A stretch of DNA of 64,000 bases from Deminuibacter soli (GTDB taxonomy: Bacteria > Bacteroidota > Bacteroidia > Chitinophagales > Chitinophagaceae): assembly GCF_003412455.1 (NCBI RefSeq), contig NZ_QTJU01000001.1, positions 992,001-1,056,000 of the forward strand, in the 5' to 3' direction. This document shows positions 18,528-28,195 of this stretch, piece by piece. Positions within the stretch are counted from its first letter, which is position 1; the number at the start of each line of letters is the position of its first letter. The notes under the pieces are model-generated. The model saw only the letters and a program-made list of their open reading frames with translations, was not told the DNA's origin and made no database searches. The translations under genes and the position numbers were made by a program.

Positions 18528-20045
18528 TCAATGCTGCGGCTTAAGCATGGCCAGTATTTCTTCTACATACAGCCTGTTGTTGCTAAGGCGGGGAACCTTG
18601 TGCTGGCCACCCAGCTTGCCTTTCGTCTTCAGCCATTCTTTAAACACACCCTTGTCGAGGCTGTGAATTACCGGCAATCCCAGGGCTATATCTTTATGCC
18701 GTTTGGCTTCGTAATCGCTGTTCACAGCTTTCAGTGCATTGTCGAGCGCTACGGTAAAGCGTTGCATATCTGCAGGCGGATGTTCAAATTCAATTAACCA
18801 TTCATGTGCGCCGTTGGCATTGTCGCTGAAGTATACCGGTGCAGCTGTATAATCGTTTACCACAGCGCCTGTTTCGCGTGAAGCAACAGCAATAGCCTGG
18901 TCTGAATTGTCTACAATCACCTCTTCACCAAACGCATTGATAAAATGTTTTACCCTGCCGCTCACTTTTATACGAAAAGGGAACAGGCTGGTAAACTGCA
19001 CCGTATCGCCCAGCAGGTAACGCCACAGGCCGCCGTTGGTACTTATTACCAAAGCGTATTGCTTATTGAGTTCCACATCGCTGAGGCCAATGGTTTGCGG
19101 GTTCTTTTTACCGTATTCTTCCAGGGGCATGAATTCGTAAAAAATGCCGTGTGATAAAAACAGCAGCATGCCGTCTTCATCCGGGTCGTCCTGCGCGGCG
19201 AAAAAGCCTTCGCTGGCATTGTACATTTCAAGGTAGTTAACACCCGGCCCGATAAGCTTATGAAACTGTTCTCGGTACGGCACAAACGACACACCGCCAT
19301 GTATGTACAGTTCCAGGTTGGGCCATACTTCCTTTAAAGTGGCCTTGCCCGATATTTCAAGAATGCGCTTAACCAGCACCATCGTCCAGGTGGGTACGCC
19401 TGAAATAGAGGTCACGTTTTCGTAAATGGTGCTTTGCGCGAGTTGTTCGATTTTGGATTCCCATTCATCCATCAGGGCGATAGACAGTTCGGGCGTTCTT
19501 AACCACTGGCCGTAAAAAGGTGCATTCTGCAGCAGCACAGCACTCAGGTCGCCGCAATGCACATCTTCATTGAGTTTGCTCACCTGGTGGCTGCCGCCTA
19601 TTACCAGGCCTTTGCCGGTTAGCAGGTCGCTCTCGCGGTTATAATTGTAGTAAAGGGTAAGCACATCACGCGCACCCTGGTAGTGGTTATTTTCCAGGCT
19701 TTCGTCGCTGATGGGTATAAACTTGCTTTTGTCGCTGGTGGTGCCGCTGCTTTTGGCAAACCAAGCTACCGGCGTGTTCCAGAGCAGGTTTTGTTCGCCG
19801 TTAATGGTGCGTTCTATATAAGGCTTGAGATCGTTGTAGTCCTGTATGGGTACAGTTTGTTTGAAAGTGCGGATGTTGAACAGCTCATTAAACCCGTACA
19901 ACCGGCCAAATTCAGTATACTGGCCGTGGGTAACCAGGTCTTGCAGTACTTCGCGCTGTGCGGCTACAGGATCATTTTTCCATTGTTCAATTTTCCAGTA
20001 GCGCAGGCGAGCCAATCGTGATATTGCGGGGCTAAGTAGTTTCAT
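18528..20045 (-). CDS. GH3 auxin-responsive-type acyl-adenylating enzyme
   Basis: A 505-residue protein of the GH3 superfamily (plant auxin-amino acid synthetase type, ANL adenylating fold), not a glycoside hydrolase. Conserved features include the P-loop-like FAKSSGTTSDKSKFIPIS near residue 95, SGVPTWTMVL near 225, YNASEGFFAAQ near 283 and GGLWRYLLGDTVQF near 345. Such enzymes activate a carboxylate with ATP and may transfer it to an amine, but bacterial substrates are unknown. I chose the ATG at 20045. It sits on the minus strand downstream of lptB, about 100 bases away, so co-transcription is possible. Confidence 0.9.
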   Translation of the reverse strand: MKLLSPAISRLARLRYWKIEQWKNDPVAAQREVLQDLVTHGQYTEFGRLYGFNELFNIRTFKQTVPIQDYNDLKPYIERTINGEQNLLWNTPVAWFAKSSGTTSDKSKFIPISDESLENNHYQGARDVLTLYYNYNRESDLLTGKGLVIGGSHQVSKLNEDVHCGDLSAVLLQNAPFYGQWLRTPELSIALMDEWESKIEQLAQSTIYENVTSISGVPTWTMVLVKRILEISGKATLKEVWPNLELYIHGGVSFVPYREQFHKLIGPGVNYLEMYNASEGFFAAQDDPDEDGMLLFLSHGIFYEFMPLEEYGKKNPQTIGLSDVELNKQYALVISTNGGLWRYLLGDTVQFTSLFPFRIKVSGRVKHFINAFGEEVIVDNSDQAIAVASRETGAVVNDYTAAPVYFSDNANGAHEWLIEFEHPPADMQRFTVALDNALKAVNSDYEAKRHKDIALGLPVIHSLDKGVFKEWLKTKGKLGGQHKVPRLSNNRLYVEEILAMLKPQH

Positions 20046-20148
20046 GCCGTCTTCCGGCAAAATAACAAATGCAGGGCAAAATGTTTTAAATACTTTGTAA
20101 AATTACTGTAGTGATAATTTGCCCCTGCAAACCGCAACCACGCCTGTT

Positions 20149-20943
20149 TTACACCGAAGGCTGGTTTTCCTGTTCCTCGCGCTGCAGGCTCTTGTTGCGC
20201 TCCATATCAATAATCCAGTCTTTACGGCGCAGCTCAAAGTTGGTGCCCAGGTAAAGGCGGCGCACCTGTTCATTTTCAGCCAGTTGTTCGGCTGTTCCGT
20301 GCTGGAATATTTTACCCTCGATCAGCAGGTAGGCCCTGTCACAAATAGAGAGCGTTTCGTTTACGTTGTGATCGGTAATTAATATACCGATATTTTTATA
20401 TTTGAGCCTGGCAACTACGGTCTGAATATCTTCCACGGCAATAGGGTCAACACCTGCAAAAGGCTCATCCAGCAAAATAAACTTGGGATCCACCGCCAGC
20501 GCGCGGGCAATTTCAGTACGCCTGCGTTCACCGCCGCTCAGGCTGTCGCCATTGTTTTTGCGCACATGGTGCAGGTTAAACTCATCGAGCAGTGATTCCA
20601 GCTTTTTTTTACGTTCGCCGCGGGTAAGATTCGTCATTTCAAGCACTGCAAGTATATTATCCTCTACGCTCAGCTTACGGAAAACCGAGGCTTCCTGCGG
20701 CAGGTAACCAATGCCCATTTGCGCCCTTTTGTACATGGGCAGCTTTGTTATTTCCACATCGTTCAGAAAAACCTGGCCTTCATCGGGCTTAATCAGTCCT
20801 ACCACCATGTAAAACGTAGTGGTTTTACCGGCACCGTTAGGGCCCAGCAATCCTACAATTTCACCTTGTTTTACTTCTACCGAAACATGGTTTACCACGG
20901 TACGGCTGCGGTAGGTTTTTACCAGGCTTTGCGTATGTATCAT
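20149..20943 (-). CDS. lptB: LPS export ABC transporter ATP-binding protein
   Basis: A 264-residue ABC ATPase of the lipopolysaccharide export machine. Walker A GPNGAGKT (34-41), the Q-loop in [14 protein letters not shown], signature LSGGERRR and Walker [13 protein letters not shown] are all intact, with the typical LptB ending [18 protein letters not shown]. The C-terminal 20 residues ([12 protein letters not shown]) are a polar extension. It would power LptFG to extract LPS from the inner membrane. I chose the start ATG at 20943. A TATTTTTG element about 25 bases upstream fits a -7 box. Confidence 0.95.
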   Translation of the reverse strand: MIHTQSLVKTYRSRTVVNHVSVEVKQGEIVGLLGPNGAGKTTTFYMVVGLIKPDEGQVFLNDVEITKLPMYKRAQMGIGYLPQEASVFRKLSVEDNILAVLEMTNLTRGERKKKLESLLDEFNLHHVRKNNGDSLSGGERRRTEIARALAVDPKFILLDEPFAGVDPIAVEDIQTVVARLKYKNIGILITDHNVNETLSICDRAYLLIEGKIFQHGTAEQLAENEQVRRLYLGTNFELRRKDWIIDMERNKSLQREEQENQPSV

Positions 20944-21133
20944 TAAACTCAATGGAAACGTTTTGGGCAAAAATAGCCTTTGTATAATAATCGGCAGGTA
21001 TCAAATTCTGAATTAACAGTTGTTTTTAGTACAGGCCCTGTATTGTATATTGCACCAATTTCTTACAAAAGGGCATCACAGCTATTGCATAGTAACTTGT
21101 TCTGCTCTGGCCAAAAAGCACAAATATTCCACC

Positions 21134-22087
21134 ATGAAAGTGACGGATCACATTCAACAGGCAAAAGATACCCTTATTTCCTTTGAAGTACTGCCTCCTT
21201 TAAAAGGTAAAAGCATCAGTTCCATATACGATCACCTTGACCCGCTGATGGAATTTAAGCCATCGTGGATCAATGTTACCTATCACCGCAGCGAAACCAT
21301 GTTTAAAAAGAAAACCGACGGCACTTTTGAAAAGATTGACGTGCGTAAGCGCCCGGGTACGGTTGGTATTTGCGCGGCCATCATGAACCATTACCAGGTA
21401 GATGCCGTACCGCATATTATTTGCGGCGGTTTTACCAAACGGGACACTGAAGACGCCCTGATAGACCTGAACTTTCTTGGCATTGACAACGTGCTGGTGC
21501 TGCGTGGCGACGCGGCTAAAAACGAAGCCGCCTTTGAGCCTGAACCAGGCGGCAACAGTTATGCCATTGACCTGCTGAAACAGGTATCGCGCCTAAACCA
21601 CGGCCTTTACCTGGATGAAGATATACAGGGCGGCGGTAAAACCAACTTCTGTATTGGCGTAGCCGGCTATCCCGAAAAACATTTCGAGGCACCCAACCCC
21701 GAGATAGACATGAATCGCCTGAAAGAAAAAGTAGAGGCAGGTGCAGAATATATTATGACGCAGATGTTCTTCGACAACAGCAAGTATTTTGCTTTTGTAG
21801 ATGCCTGCCGCAAAAACGGTATCAATGTGCCTATTATACCGGGCTTAAAACCCATTACCAACAAGAAACAGCTGTCTGTACTGCCCAGGATTTTCCATGT
21901 TGATTTGCCAACAGAACTGTCTAACGCCATCATGAAATGCAAAACCGATGCAGAATGTGAGCAGATAGGCACAGAATGGCTGATTCAGCAAAGCCGCGAA
22001 TTAAAAAAACAAGGCGTACCTGTACTGCATTATTATACACTGGGCAAACCAAAAGTAATTCACAACGTGGTGAAAGAACTGGTGTAA
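21134..22087 (+). CDS. metF: Methylenetetrahydrofolate reductase
   Basis: A 317-residue FAD enzyme that reduces 5,10-methylene-THF to 5-methyl-THF for methionine synthesis. It shows the family's FEVLPPLKG start, NVTYHRSE, FLGIDNVLVLRGD, FCIGVAGYPEKH and IMTQMFFDNSKYF, with IIPGLKPIT near the C-terminus. I chose the ATG at 21134 since the upstream 38 codons are not conserved-looking. It is monocistronic with a clear terminator. No leader or riboswitch is evident in the 190-bp upstream region. Confidence 0.95.
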   Translation: MKVTDHIQQAKDTLISFEVLPPLKGKSISSIYDHLDPLMEFKPSWINVTYHRSETMFKKKTDGTFEKIDVRKRPGTVGICAAIMNHYQVDAVPHIICGGFTKRDTEDALIDLNFLGIDNVLVLRGDAAKNEAAFEPEPGGNSYAIDLLKQVSRLNHGLYLDEDIQGGGKTNFCIGVAGYPEKHFEAPNPEIDMNRLKEKVEAGAEYIMTQMFFDNSKYFAFVDACRKNGINVPIIPGLKPITNKKQLSVLPRIFHVDLPTELSNAIMKCKTDAECEQIGTEWLIQQSRELKKQGVPVLHYYTLGKPKVIHNVVKELV

Positions 22088-22101
22088 CCATTTTATACAT
22101 G

Positions 22102-22136
22102 AAAAAGGCACGAGGTATATACTTCGTGCCTTTTTA
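22102..22136 (+). terminator. Bidirectional terminator between metF and the TlpA-like gene
   Basis: GGCACGA pairs with TCGTGCC, with A5 before and T5 after, so it can serve both converging genes. Confidence 0.92.
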
Positions 22137-22156
22137 TTTACCCGGATAACCCGTTC

Positions 22157-23677
22157 CTATTTTTTTGCATTGCCTGCTCCGCTGGCTTTCTGCGCTTTTA
22201 TTTTTGCCTGCATCACCTGGTCAAACTGTTCAAGCGTAAGCTTTTTACCAATGATATTTTTGTTGGCATCGAGCAGGTACATGGTAGGCGTTTGAAACAC
22301 ATCGTACAACTGCCTGAAATTGGCCCTGCCCGCTTTATTGTCGGCCTCGTGTGCAGCTTTGGGCTGGTATACATGCACCCATCCGTTTAAATGGTTGTCT
22401 TGTATAAACTTTTTCCACGCGGGTGATACATCGTCTTTGTCTTCCACATTCACCGCGTATATTTTTACGCCCATTTTTTTCCATTTCGCTTCGTACATCG
22501 AATCCACTTCAGGCACCTGCACCTTACAATGGCTGCAGGTGGGGTCCCAGAACACAACAAAGGTAAAAGGTGCCTTTACATTGTACAGCGGTGTTACTTT
22601 ATTGGATGAATCTTTCAGGTCAAGTACAGGCGCCGGTTCATCAATCTGGTTGGCCATCATGCTGTAGGCGCGGTTAAAAATAAACTCGCGCTGTTTCGGG
22701 TTAAGCCAGGTGGTATCCCCTTTTGAAAAATACTGGTTAAACAAAAAGATAAACACCTTATCCTGCCCCATTATTTCGGGGTTAATGTACTTATCGGTAA
22801 ACCTGCCCAGCCAGTAACGGTGAATGTCATCGTTGGCACGCGAAGAGAGCAGCAGGTAATTTACCTCCTGTATCAGTGTATCGGGATGCGGTACTACATA
22901 ATATTTAAAATATTCTTCCACCTTGGGATCGAGGAAGGGGGTATGCAGCAAACGTTCGTCATTAAAGTCGATGCCATCAAAGTAATGGTCGTGCACATAG
23001 TGCAGCGGGTATAGCGAATCTTTGGTACCGTTAGGCAGGGTGGGTACCGGCGGCGCTTCAGGCCTTTTCATGGCCTGGAAAAATACGGCCATCATGCTTT
23101 CGGGCCTGGTTGCAATAACCTGGTCCCGGTAATCATTCAGCTCCTTCCCGCTTTTTTGCAGTTCGGCGCGTATAGCGGCAAAATCGGCGGCAGTTTTTGC
23201 TGATTTGAGATTGCCCTGCAACTCATTGATATGTGGCATTTTCTGGGCAAGGAATGCAGAATAGGCCTGGAAAAGGTCATTATCCGGTGAGCCGGTTACC
23301 ACCGCTTTATCTGGCTGAAGGGTATCGGCCTTGATAGAAAAATGCTGCTGCTCATCCACCAGGAAATCGAATAAAATGGCCTTGCGGGGTGAAACCAGGA
23401 AATAAATACCACCCGGCAGTTTCTTTTTTCCTTTAAAAACGGCGTTGCTGTTACCGTCTACCCAGGCCGAATCGACCAGGTTTTTGAATTTGCCAAAATA
23501 ACAGCCCATGTATAACCAGCAATTTTTTAAGGGGGTAATGGTTGCCGGAATACTGTAACCATTGGCGGCTGTTGCAGTTGTTTTAGCGGAACCTGCCGCT
23601 GCCTTACTTTTTGACTGTTGAGCACTGGCCGAAACTACAAGCAGGCAAAAAGCGGGTAAAACCCATAGTCGCTTCAT
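22157..23677 (-). CDS. Periplasmic TlpA-like thiol-disulfide protein (DUF4369/DUF5106-like)
   Basis: A 506-residue exported protein with signal peptide (residues 1-19, ending SASAQ). Residues 45-150 resemble the DUF4369 beta-domain, residues 170-350 a helical DUF5106-like region, and residues 365-490 a thioredoxin fold with the redox motif CSHC in FWDPTCSHCKVQVPE and a cis-Pro in FQTPTMYLLD. Bacteroidota code many such proteins; they are thought to reduce or oxidise periplasmic thiols. The partner is unknown. Confidence 0.85.
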   Translation of the reverse strand: MKRLWVLPAFCLLVVSASAQQSKSKAAAGSAKTTATAANGYSIPATITPLKNCWLYMGCYFGKFKNLVDSAWVDGNSNAVFKGKKKLPGGIYFLVSPRKAILFDFLVDEQQHFSIKADTLQPDKAVVTGSPDNDLFQAYSAFLAQKMPHINELQGNLKSAKTAADFAAIRAELQKSGKELNDYRDQVIATRPESMMAVFFQAMKRPEAPPVPTLPNGTKDSLYPLHYVHDHYFDGIDFNDERLLHTPFLDPKVEEYFKYYVVPHPDTLIQEVNYLLLSSRANDDIHRYWLGRFTDKYINPEIMGQDKVFIFLFNQYFSKGDTTWLNPKQREFIFNRAYSMMANQIDEPAPVLDLKDSSNKVTPLYNVKAPFTFVVFWDPTCSHCKVQVPEVDSMYEAKWKKMGVKIYAVNVEDKDDVSPAWKKFIQDNHLNGWVHVYQPKAAHEADNKAGRANFRQLYDVFQTPTMYLLDANKNIIGKKLTLEQFDQVMQAKIKAQKASGAGNAKK

Positions 23678-23737
23678 GATATCAGATTGATTGAGCCGTA
23701 AATTTATTTAAAATGCTGTATCATTTATCTGCAACAC

Positions 23738-23745
23738 TACCTTTG
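23738..23745 (+). promoter_or_regulatory. -7 element of rlmD, probable leaderless start
   Basis: TACCTTTG fits TAnnTTTG exactly and ends four bases before the GTG start codon, placing the transcription start at or next to the start codon. Confidence 0.55.
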
Positions 23746-23749
23746 CAGC

Positions 23750-25207
23750 GTGAGAAAGTATAAAAAACCGGTAGTATTACAGAACGTTTTAGTAGAAGAT
23801 TATGCCGCAGAAGGCAAATCGCTTGCCCGTGTAGATGGAAAAGTGATTTTTATTGAAAATGCCGTTCCGGGCGATGTGGTTGACCTCCAGCTGTCAAAAA
23901 ATAAAAAAGACTGGGCTGAGGGCTGGCCTTTACAGGTAAAAAGTTATTCGGCAGACAGAGTGCAACCTTTTTGCGCGCATTTTGGCGTGTGCGGCGGCTG
24001 CCAGTGGCAAATGCTGCCTTACGAGAAACAGCTGGTATACAAGCAAAAACAGGTGTACGATAACCTGCACCGCATAGGCAAGGTAAGCCTGCCCGAAATG
24101 ATGCCTATTGCCGGTTGCGAAGAAACACGCTACTACCGCAACAAACTCGAATACACGTTTTCTACCAAACGTTTTGTTTCGAAAGAAGACTATAAAAAGT
24201 TCAAGGAGAAACAGGAGGCCGATGCACTGGCCGGGCTGCCGCCGCAGGAAAAAACCGAAACCAGCGATTATGCCGCAGGTTTTCATGCAAAAGGCATGTT
24301 CGACAAGGTGGTGGAAATTAACACCTGCCATTTACAGCACGAACCTACCAACCACATACGCAAGGCCATTGCCGCTTATGCGCTTGAGCATGGTCACAGC
24401 TTTTACGACATCCGCCAGCACCAGGGCTGGCTGCGCACCATGCAGGTACGCCTGGCAACCACCGGTGAGCTGATGGTAAATATTGTTTTTGGCTACGAAG
24501 CCCCCGATGAACGCAAAGCCCTGCTTGATTATGTGCTGCAGCGTTTCCCGGAAATAACCACACTGCTGTATACAATTAATACCAAGAAAAACGATAGCCT
24601 GTTTGACCTGTCGCCACAGGTATACCATGGCAAGGGATATATCATTGAAAAGCTGGAAGATTTCAGTTTTAAAATCAGTCCCAAATCGTTTTTCCAGACC
24701 AATACCAGGCAGGCTGAAAAATTATACCAGATTACGCGTGAGTTTGCAGCGTTAGATGGTACCCAAACGGTCTATGATTTATACTGCGGTACCGGGAGCA
24801 TCGGTATTTTCACCAGCAGGCTGGCCAAACGTATTGTGGGGGTTGAAGTAGTGGCAGAGGCCATTGCCGACGCAAAAGAAAATGCAGCCCTCAACAACCT
24901 GCCGCACACTGCATTTTTTGCAGGTGATGTGGTAGATATATGTGACGACGCCTTTTTTGCGCAGCACGGCAAGCCCGATGTGATCATTACCGATCCGCCG
25001 CGCGCAGGCATGCACGAAAAACTGGTAAACAAATTACTGGAAATAGCTGCACCCCTGATTGTGTATGTAAGCTGTAATCCCGCAACACAGGCAAGAGACC
25101 TGGCATTGCTGGGAGAAAAATATTCGGTAGAAAAAATTCAGCCGGTAGACATGTTCCCGCATACACACCATATCGAGAATGTGGTGCAGCTGAAACTTAA
25201 ACCATAG
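23750..25207 (+). CDS. rlmD: 23S rRNA (uracil-C5)-methyltransferase, RlmD/RumA family
   Basis: A 485-residue SAM-dependent RNA methyltransferase. A TRAM domain (residues 8-65) is followed by the iron-sulfur cysteines Cys75, Cys81, Cys84 (FGVCGGCQWQ) and a fourth in INTCHLQ. The methyltransferase core has DLYCGTGSIGIF, the DPPRAGMH block and the nucleophilic cysteine in VSCNPATQARDL. An insertion at about 145-185 is typical of Bacteroidota. Family members methylate U1939 of 23S rRNA or tRNA U54; RlmD is favoured but not certain. The start is GTG, four bases after a -7 element. Confidence 0.88.
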   Translation: MRKYKKPVVLQNVLVEDYAAEGKSLARVDGKVIFIENAVPGDVVDLQLSKNKKDWAEGWPLQVKSYSADRVQPFCAHFGVCGGCQWQMLPYEKQLVYKQKQVYDNLHRIGKVSLPEMMPIAGCEETRYYRNKLEYTFSTKRFVSKEDYKKFKEKQEADALAGLPPQEKTETSDYAAGFHAKGMFDKVVEINTCHLQHEPTNHIRKAIAAYALEHGHSFYDIRQHQGWLRTMQVRLATTGELMVNIVFGYEAPDERKALLDYVLQRFPEITTLLYTINTKKNDSLFDLSPQVYHGKGYIIEKLEDFSFKISPKSFFQTNTRQAEKLYQITREFAALDGTQTVYDLYCGTGSIGIFTSRLAKRIVGVEVVAEAIADAKENAALNNLPHTAFFAGDVVDICDDAFFAQHGKPDVIITDPPRAGMHEKLVNKLLEIAAPLIVYVSCNPATQARDLALLGEKYSVEKIQPVDMFPHTHHIENVVQLKLKP

Positions 25208-25226
25208 CGCTCAAAGAAAGAACCGT

Positions 25227-25982
25227 ATGACAGATTTCAGGCCAGGAGGTTTTCAGATGTTACCGCCGGTAATCAAAAACATCCTTATTATAAATGTAAT
25301 GGTGTTTGCAATACAGTGGTTTACTGTAAGGCAGGGCAACCCGGTAATGAGCAACTTGTTTGCCCTCCACACTTACCAGAGCCCTTTGTTTAAGCCCTGG
25401 CAGTTTATTTCCTACATGTTTTTGCATGACACCTCCAGTATATGGCATCTTGCTTTTAATATGCTGGCACTTTGGGTATTTGGTGCCACCCTGGAAGACA
25501 TGTGGGGGCCACGCCGGTTTGCGCTGTTTTACCTGGCTTGTGGCCTGGGCGCCGCATTCTGCCACATGTTGGTGTTATATTTTGAAAACAATATAATGAT
25601 CAATGAATTTAATATACTTCAATCGGCCAATGGCGATATGAACCAGTATTATTATTTCATGAAACACTATGGCGTAACAGAATCGCCCGGGGAATCGCTC
25701 GCAATCAGGCTCAATACGCCAACCATTGGCGCATCAGGTGCGGTATTTGGTTGTTTGGCGGCTTTCGGCTACCTGTTCCCCAACCGCTACCTGATGGTTT
25801 ACTTTTTTATCCCGTTAAAAGTAAAATGGCTGGTGCTGATCTATATTGGCAGTGAACTGCTGGCTACAGCGCGGGCAAGCGCAGGCGACAACGTGGCGCA
25901 CATCGCACACCTGGGTGGCGCATTGGTTGGCTTTCTTTTGGTGTATTACTGGAACAAAACCAACCGTCGCACGTTTTACTAA
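25227..25982 (+). CDS. Rhomboid intramembrane serine protease
   Basis: A 251-residue membrane protein with six to seven transmembrane segments. The catalytic serine is in GASGAVFG (about residue 171) and the partner histidine in HIAHLGGALVGF near the C-terminus. The WHLAFNMLALWVFG helix carries the usual HxxxN motif. It cleaves transmembrane helices of unknown substrates. It follows rlmD by 19 bases and is the first of a pair, with a serine-less paralogue 61 bases downstream. Confidence 0.93.
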   Translation: MTDFRPGGFQMLPPVIKNILIINVMVFAIQWFTVRQGNPVMSNLFALHTYQSPLFKPWQFISYMFLHDTSSIWHLAFNMLALWVFGATLEDMWGPRRFALFYLACGLGAAFCHMLVLYFENNIMINEFNILQSANGDMNQYYYFMKHYGVTESPGESLAIRLNTPTIGASGAVFGCLAAFGYLFPNRYLMVYFFIPLKVKWLVLIYIGSELLATARASAGDNVAHIAHLGGALVGFLLVYYWNKTNRRTFY

Positions 25983-26043
25983 ATAATTGGCACTGGATTC
26001 GCGTAGTGTAATATAATCACGTTTTTGATCAAACTATTTTGTT

Positions 26044-26970
26044 ATGGGCGTAATGGAACAGGGCAAACGCAATCGCATGCTTTTGGGGCATGATCACAAT
26101 TCACTCACCTGGCTTATCATCATTAATGCAGTTGTGTTTGTGCTGCTCAAATTTATTGCCGTAGCCTACGCCGTTTCAGGCAGCGCAAGTGCTGCTGCCG
26201 ACTTTCAAACCGAGGTGGTAAGCTGGTTTGTAATGCCCGCCGATATACATAAGCTCGGCGTAAGACCCTGGACCATCCTCACACAAATGTTCACCCATAC
26301 CGATGTGCCTTACCTGGTAGGCAGCCTGCTGTGGCTGTGGTGTTTCGGTTATATTATGCAGGATTTAACGGGTAACCGCAAACTGATACCCGTATACATT
26401 TACGGCGGCTTGGCCGGGGCCCTGTTTTTTGAACTAACTATGTATGCAGTGCCTGCCTTGCGCAGCCACATACCAACTGCCGCTTACTACAACGCAGGCG
26501 CACCGGTAATGGCCATTGCTGTTGCCGTTACAGTGCTATCGCCCCGCTACCGTATATTTCCCATGATACAGGGCGGCTTGCCCCTGTGGATACTGACCCT
26601 TATTTTTGTAGCCATTGATGCAACCTTTGCAGGTACCAACCTGGCTGTGGCTATTGCACATCTTGCAGCTGCAGGCATCGGCTACCTGTTTGTTAACCGC
26701 CTGCGCCACGGGCAGGATTTGGGCAAATGGATGGATGACCTGTTAACCTGGACAGACAACCTGTTTAACCCTGAGAAAAAACACCAGCCGCGCTCCTCCC
26801 ACCAAACACATTTTTACAAGGCCACGCGCCAGCCCTTCCATAAAACATCCAATATTACCCAACAGCGTATTGATGAAATACTCGATAAGATAAACCAGGA
26901 AGGCTACCATTTTTTAACAGAAGAAGAAAAGGAATTCCTGAAACGCGCCAGCGAACAAAAGGATATTTAA
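26044..26970 (+). CDS. Rhomboid-fold protein lacking the catalytic serine
   Basis: A 308-residue membrane protein homologous to the preceding rhomboid. The segment that should read GASxAVMA is YNAGAPVMAIAV, with glycine in place of serine, while the histidine helix IAHLAAAGIGYLFV is kept. It is therefore probably proteolytically inactive, like the pseudoproteases iRhom and derlin. A cytoplasmic C-terminal tail of about 80 residues is basic and ends in an amphipathic segment (RIDEILDKINQEGYHFLTEE), typical of Bacteroidota homologues. It may present substrates or regulate its active neighbour (inference). Confidence 0.88.
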   Translation: MGVMEQGKRNRMLLGHDHNSLTWLIIINAVVFVLLKFIAVAYAVSGSASAAADFQTEVVSWFVMPADIHKLGVRPWTILTQMFTHTDVPYLVGSLLWLWCFGYIMQDLTGNRKLIPVYIYGGLAGALFFELTMYAVPALRSHIPTAAYYNAGAPVMAIAVAVTVLSPRYRIFPMIQGGLPLWILTLIFVAIDATFAGTNLAVAIAHLAAAGIGYLFVNRLRHGQDLGKWMDDLLTWTDNLFNPEKKHQPRSSHQTHFYKATRQPFHKTSNITQQRIDEILDKINQEGYHFLTEEEKEFLKRASEQKDI

Positions 26971-26989
26971 AAACCCGCCCCTCCAATTC

Positions 26990-28120
26990 ATGAAAAAATT
27001 TTTTGTATGGCTCTTCAGGTTGCTTTGCTGGATTGTGATGGCAGGTTACCTGGTTGCCGCATGCAGCAGCTATTGTAAGCCCTCCGTTTATTTTTTCAGT
27101 GAAGCCCTGGCACTGGCTTATCCCATTGCATTGATTTTACTGTTCGTGGTAATTGTAATAAATGTTTTCGTAAACCGTAAACTGGCATTACTTGCCACTG
27201 TTATCCTTTTTCTTGGTTTTGGTAACCTGCAACGCAGCTTTGCCTTTCATCCCCTGGCAAAAGTACAGCGCACGCACACCGACAGCAGCGCGTTGCGTAT
27301 TCTTACATGGAATGTATACTTCTTTCAAAACGATCACTGGTTAAAACACGATACGCCCAACCTGCCGCGCAGGCAAATGGTAGAAGCCATCCGGAAATTC
27401 AATCCCGATGTGCTCTGCTTCCAGGAATATCTCTCGTACTCCAATACCAACTGGAATGTGAACATGAACGAGACCTTCGCAGAAATGGGTTATAAGTACC
27501 AGTTCTTTTCCAACGATAAAAAGTTTACAGTAGCCAATGGTTACTCGCAGCTGGGCACCATGATTTTATCGAAGCTGCCATTTATTGATACGCTGCGCCT
27601 TCCCCTGCACAATACCAATACCGAGCACCTCGAAGCGGTTGACGTAGCGTTTCAGCAAAAGCCCGTTCGCATTTTTGCCACACACCTTGCTTCCCTTGGT
27701 TTGTATACCGATACGGAACATACCGGGCTTGGCAGCGAAAACATTTACGAACTTACCTACTCCCGCAAACGCACCGTACTGCGTAAACTAAAAACAACCG
27801 GTGTAGAACACGAAAAAGAAAGCGCTATTATCAGCAGGGCCATCAACACCAGCCCCAACCCGGCTGTATTCTGCGCCGATATGAATGCAGGCCCCTGTGC
27901 ATATGCGTACCGCGTAATACGTGGCAATATGCAGGACGCATACATCCGCCGTGGCTTTGGATTTGGCCAAACCTACGATGCTCTTTCGCCTACCCTGCGT
28001 ATTGATGTATGCCTGGTAGACAAGCGGCTGGAGGTAACCAATTGTTTTGTTGAAAAGCTGCATGGCCTGTCAGACCATTTCCCGGTAATCACCGATGTTC
28101 AATGGAAAAACAATAAATAA
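26990..28120 (+). CDS. Membrane-anchored endonuclease/exonuclease/phosphatase (EEP) protein 1
   Basis: A 376-residue protein. Residues 1-90 hold three hydrophobic segments, and the EEP domain runs from about 100 to 372. Motifs: RILTWNVYFF (Asn metal ligand), VLCFQEYLS (Glu), FATHLAS, FCADMNAGP (Asp/Asn pair) and GLSDHFPVI (Asp-His). The catalytic set is complete for Mg-dependent phosphodiester or phosphomonoester hydrolysis. The substrate is unknown; relatives include sphingomyelinases, phosphatases and nucleases. It lies 20 bases after the second rhomboid, and a paralogue follows. Confidence 0.88.
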   Translation: MKKFFVWLFRLLCWIVMAGYLVAACSSYCKPSVYFFSEALALAYPIALILLFVVIVINVFVNRKLALLATVILFLGFGNLQRSFAFHPLAKVQRTHTDSSALRILTWNVYFFQNDHWLKHDTPNLPRRQMVEAIRKFNPDVLCFQEYLSYSNTNWNVNMNETFAEMGYKYQFFSNDKKFTVANGYSQLGTMILSKLPFIDTLRLPLHNTNTEHLEAVDVAFQQKPVRIFATHLASLGLYTDTEHTGLGSENIYELTYSRKRTVLRKLKTTGVEHEKESAIISRAINTSPNPAVFCADMNAGPCAYAYRVIRGNMQDAYIRRGFGFGQTYDALSPTLRIDVCLVDKRLEVTNCFVEKLHGLSDHFPVITDVQWKNNK

Positions 28121-28195
28121 TGCCGGCGTCAAAAAACAGGTATCCTTCCGCACAATTATGCCGTATGAATGCTATATGAAAGAGTATATTTACAT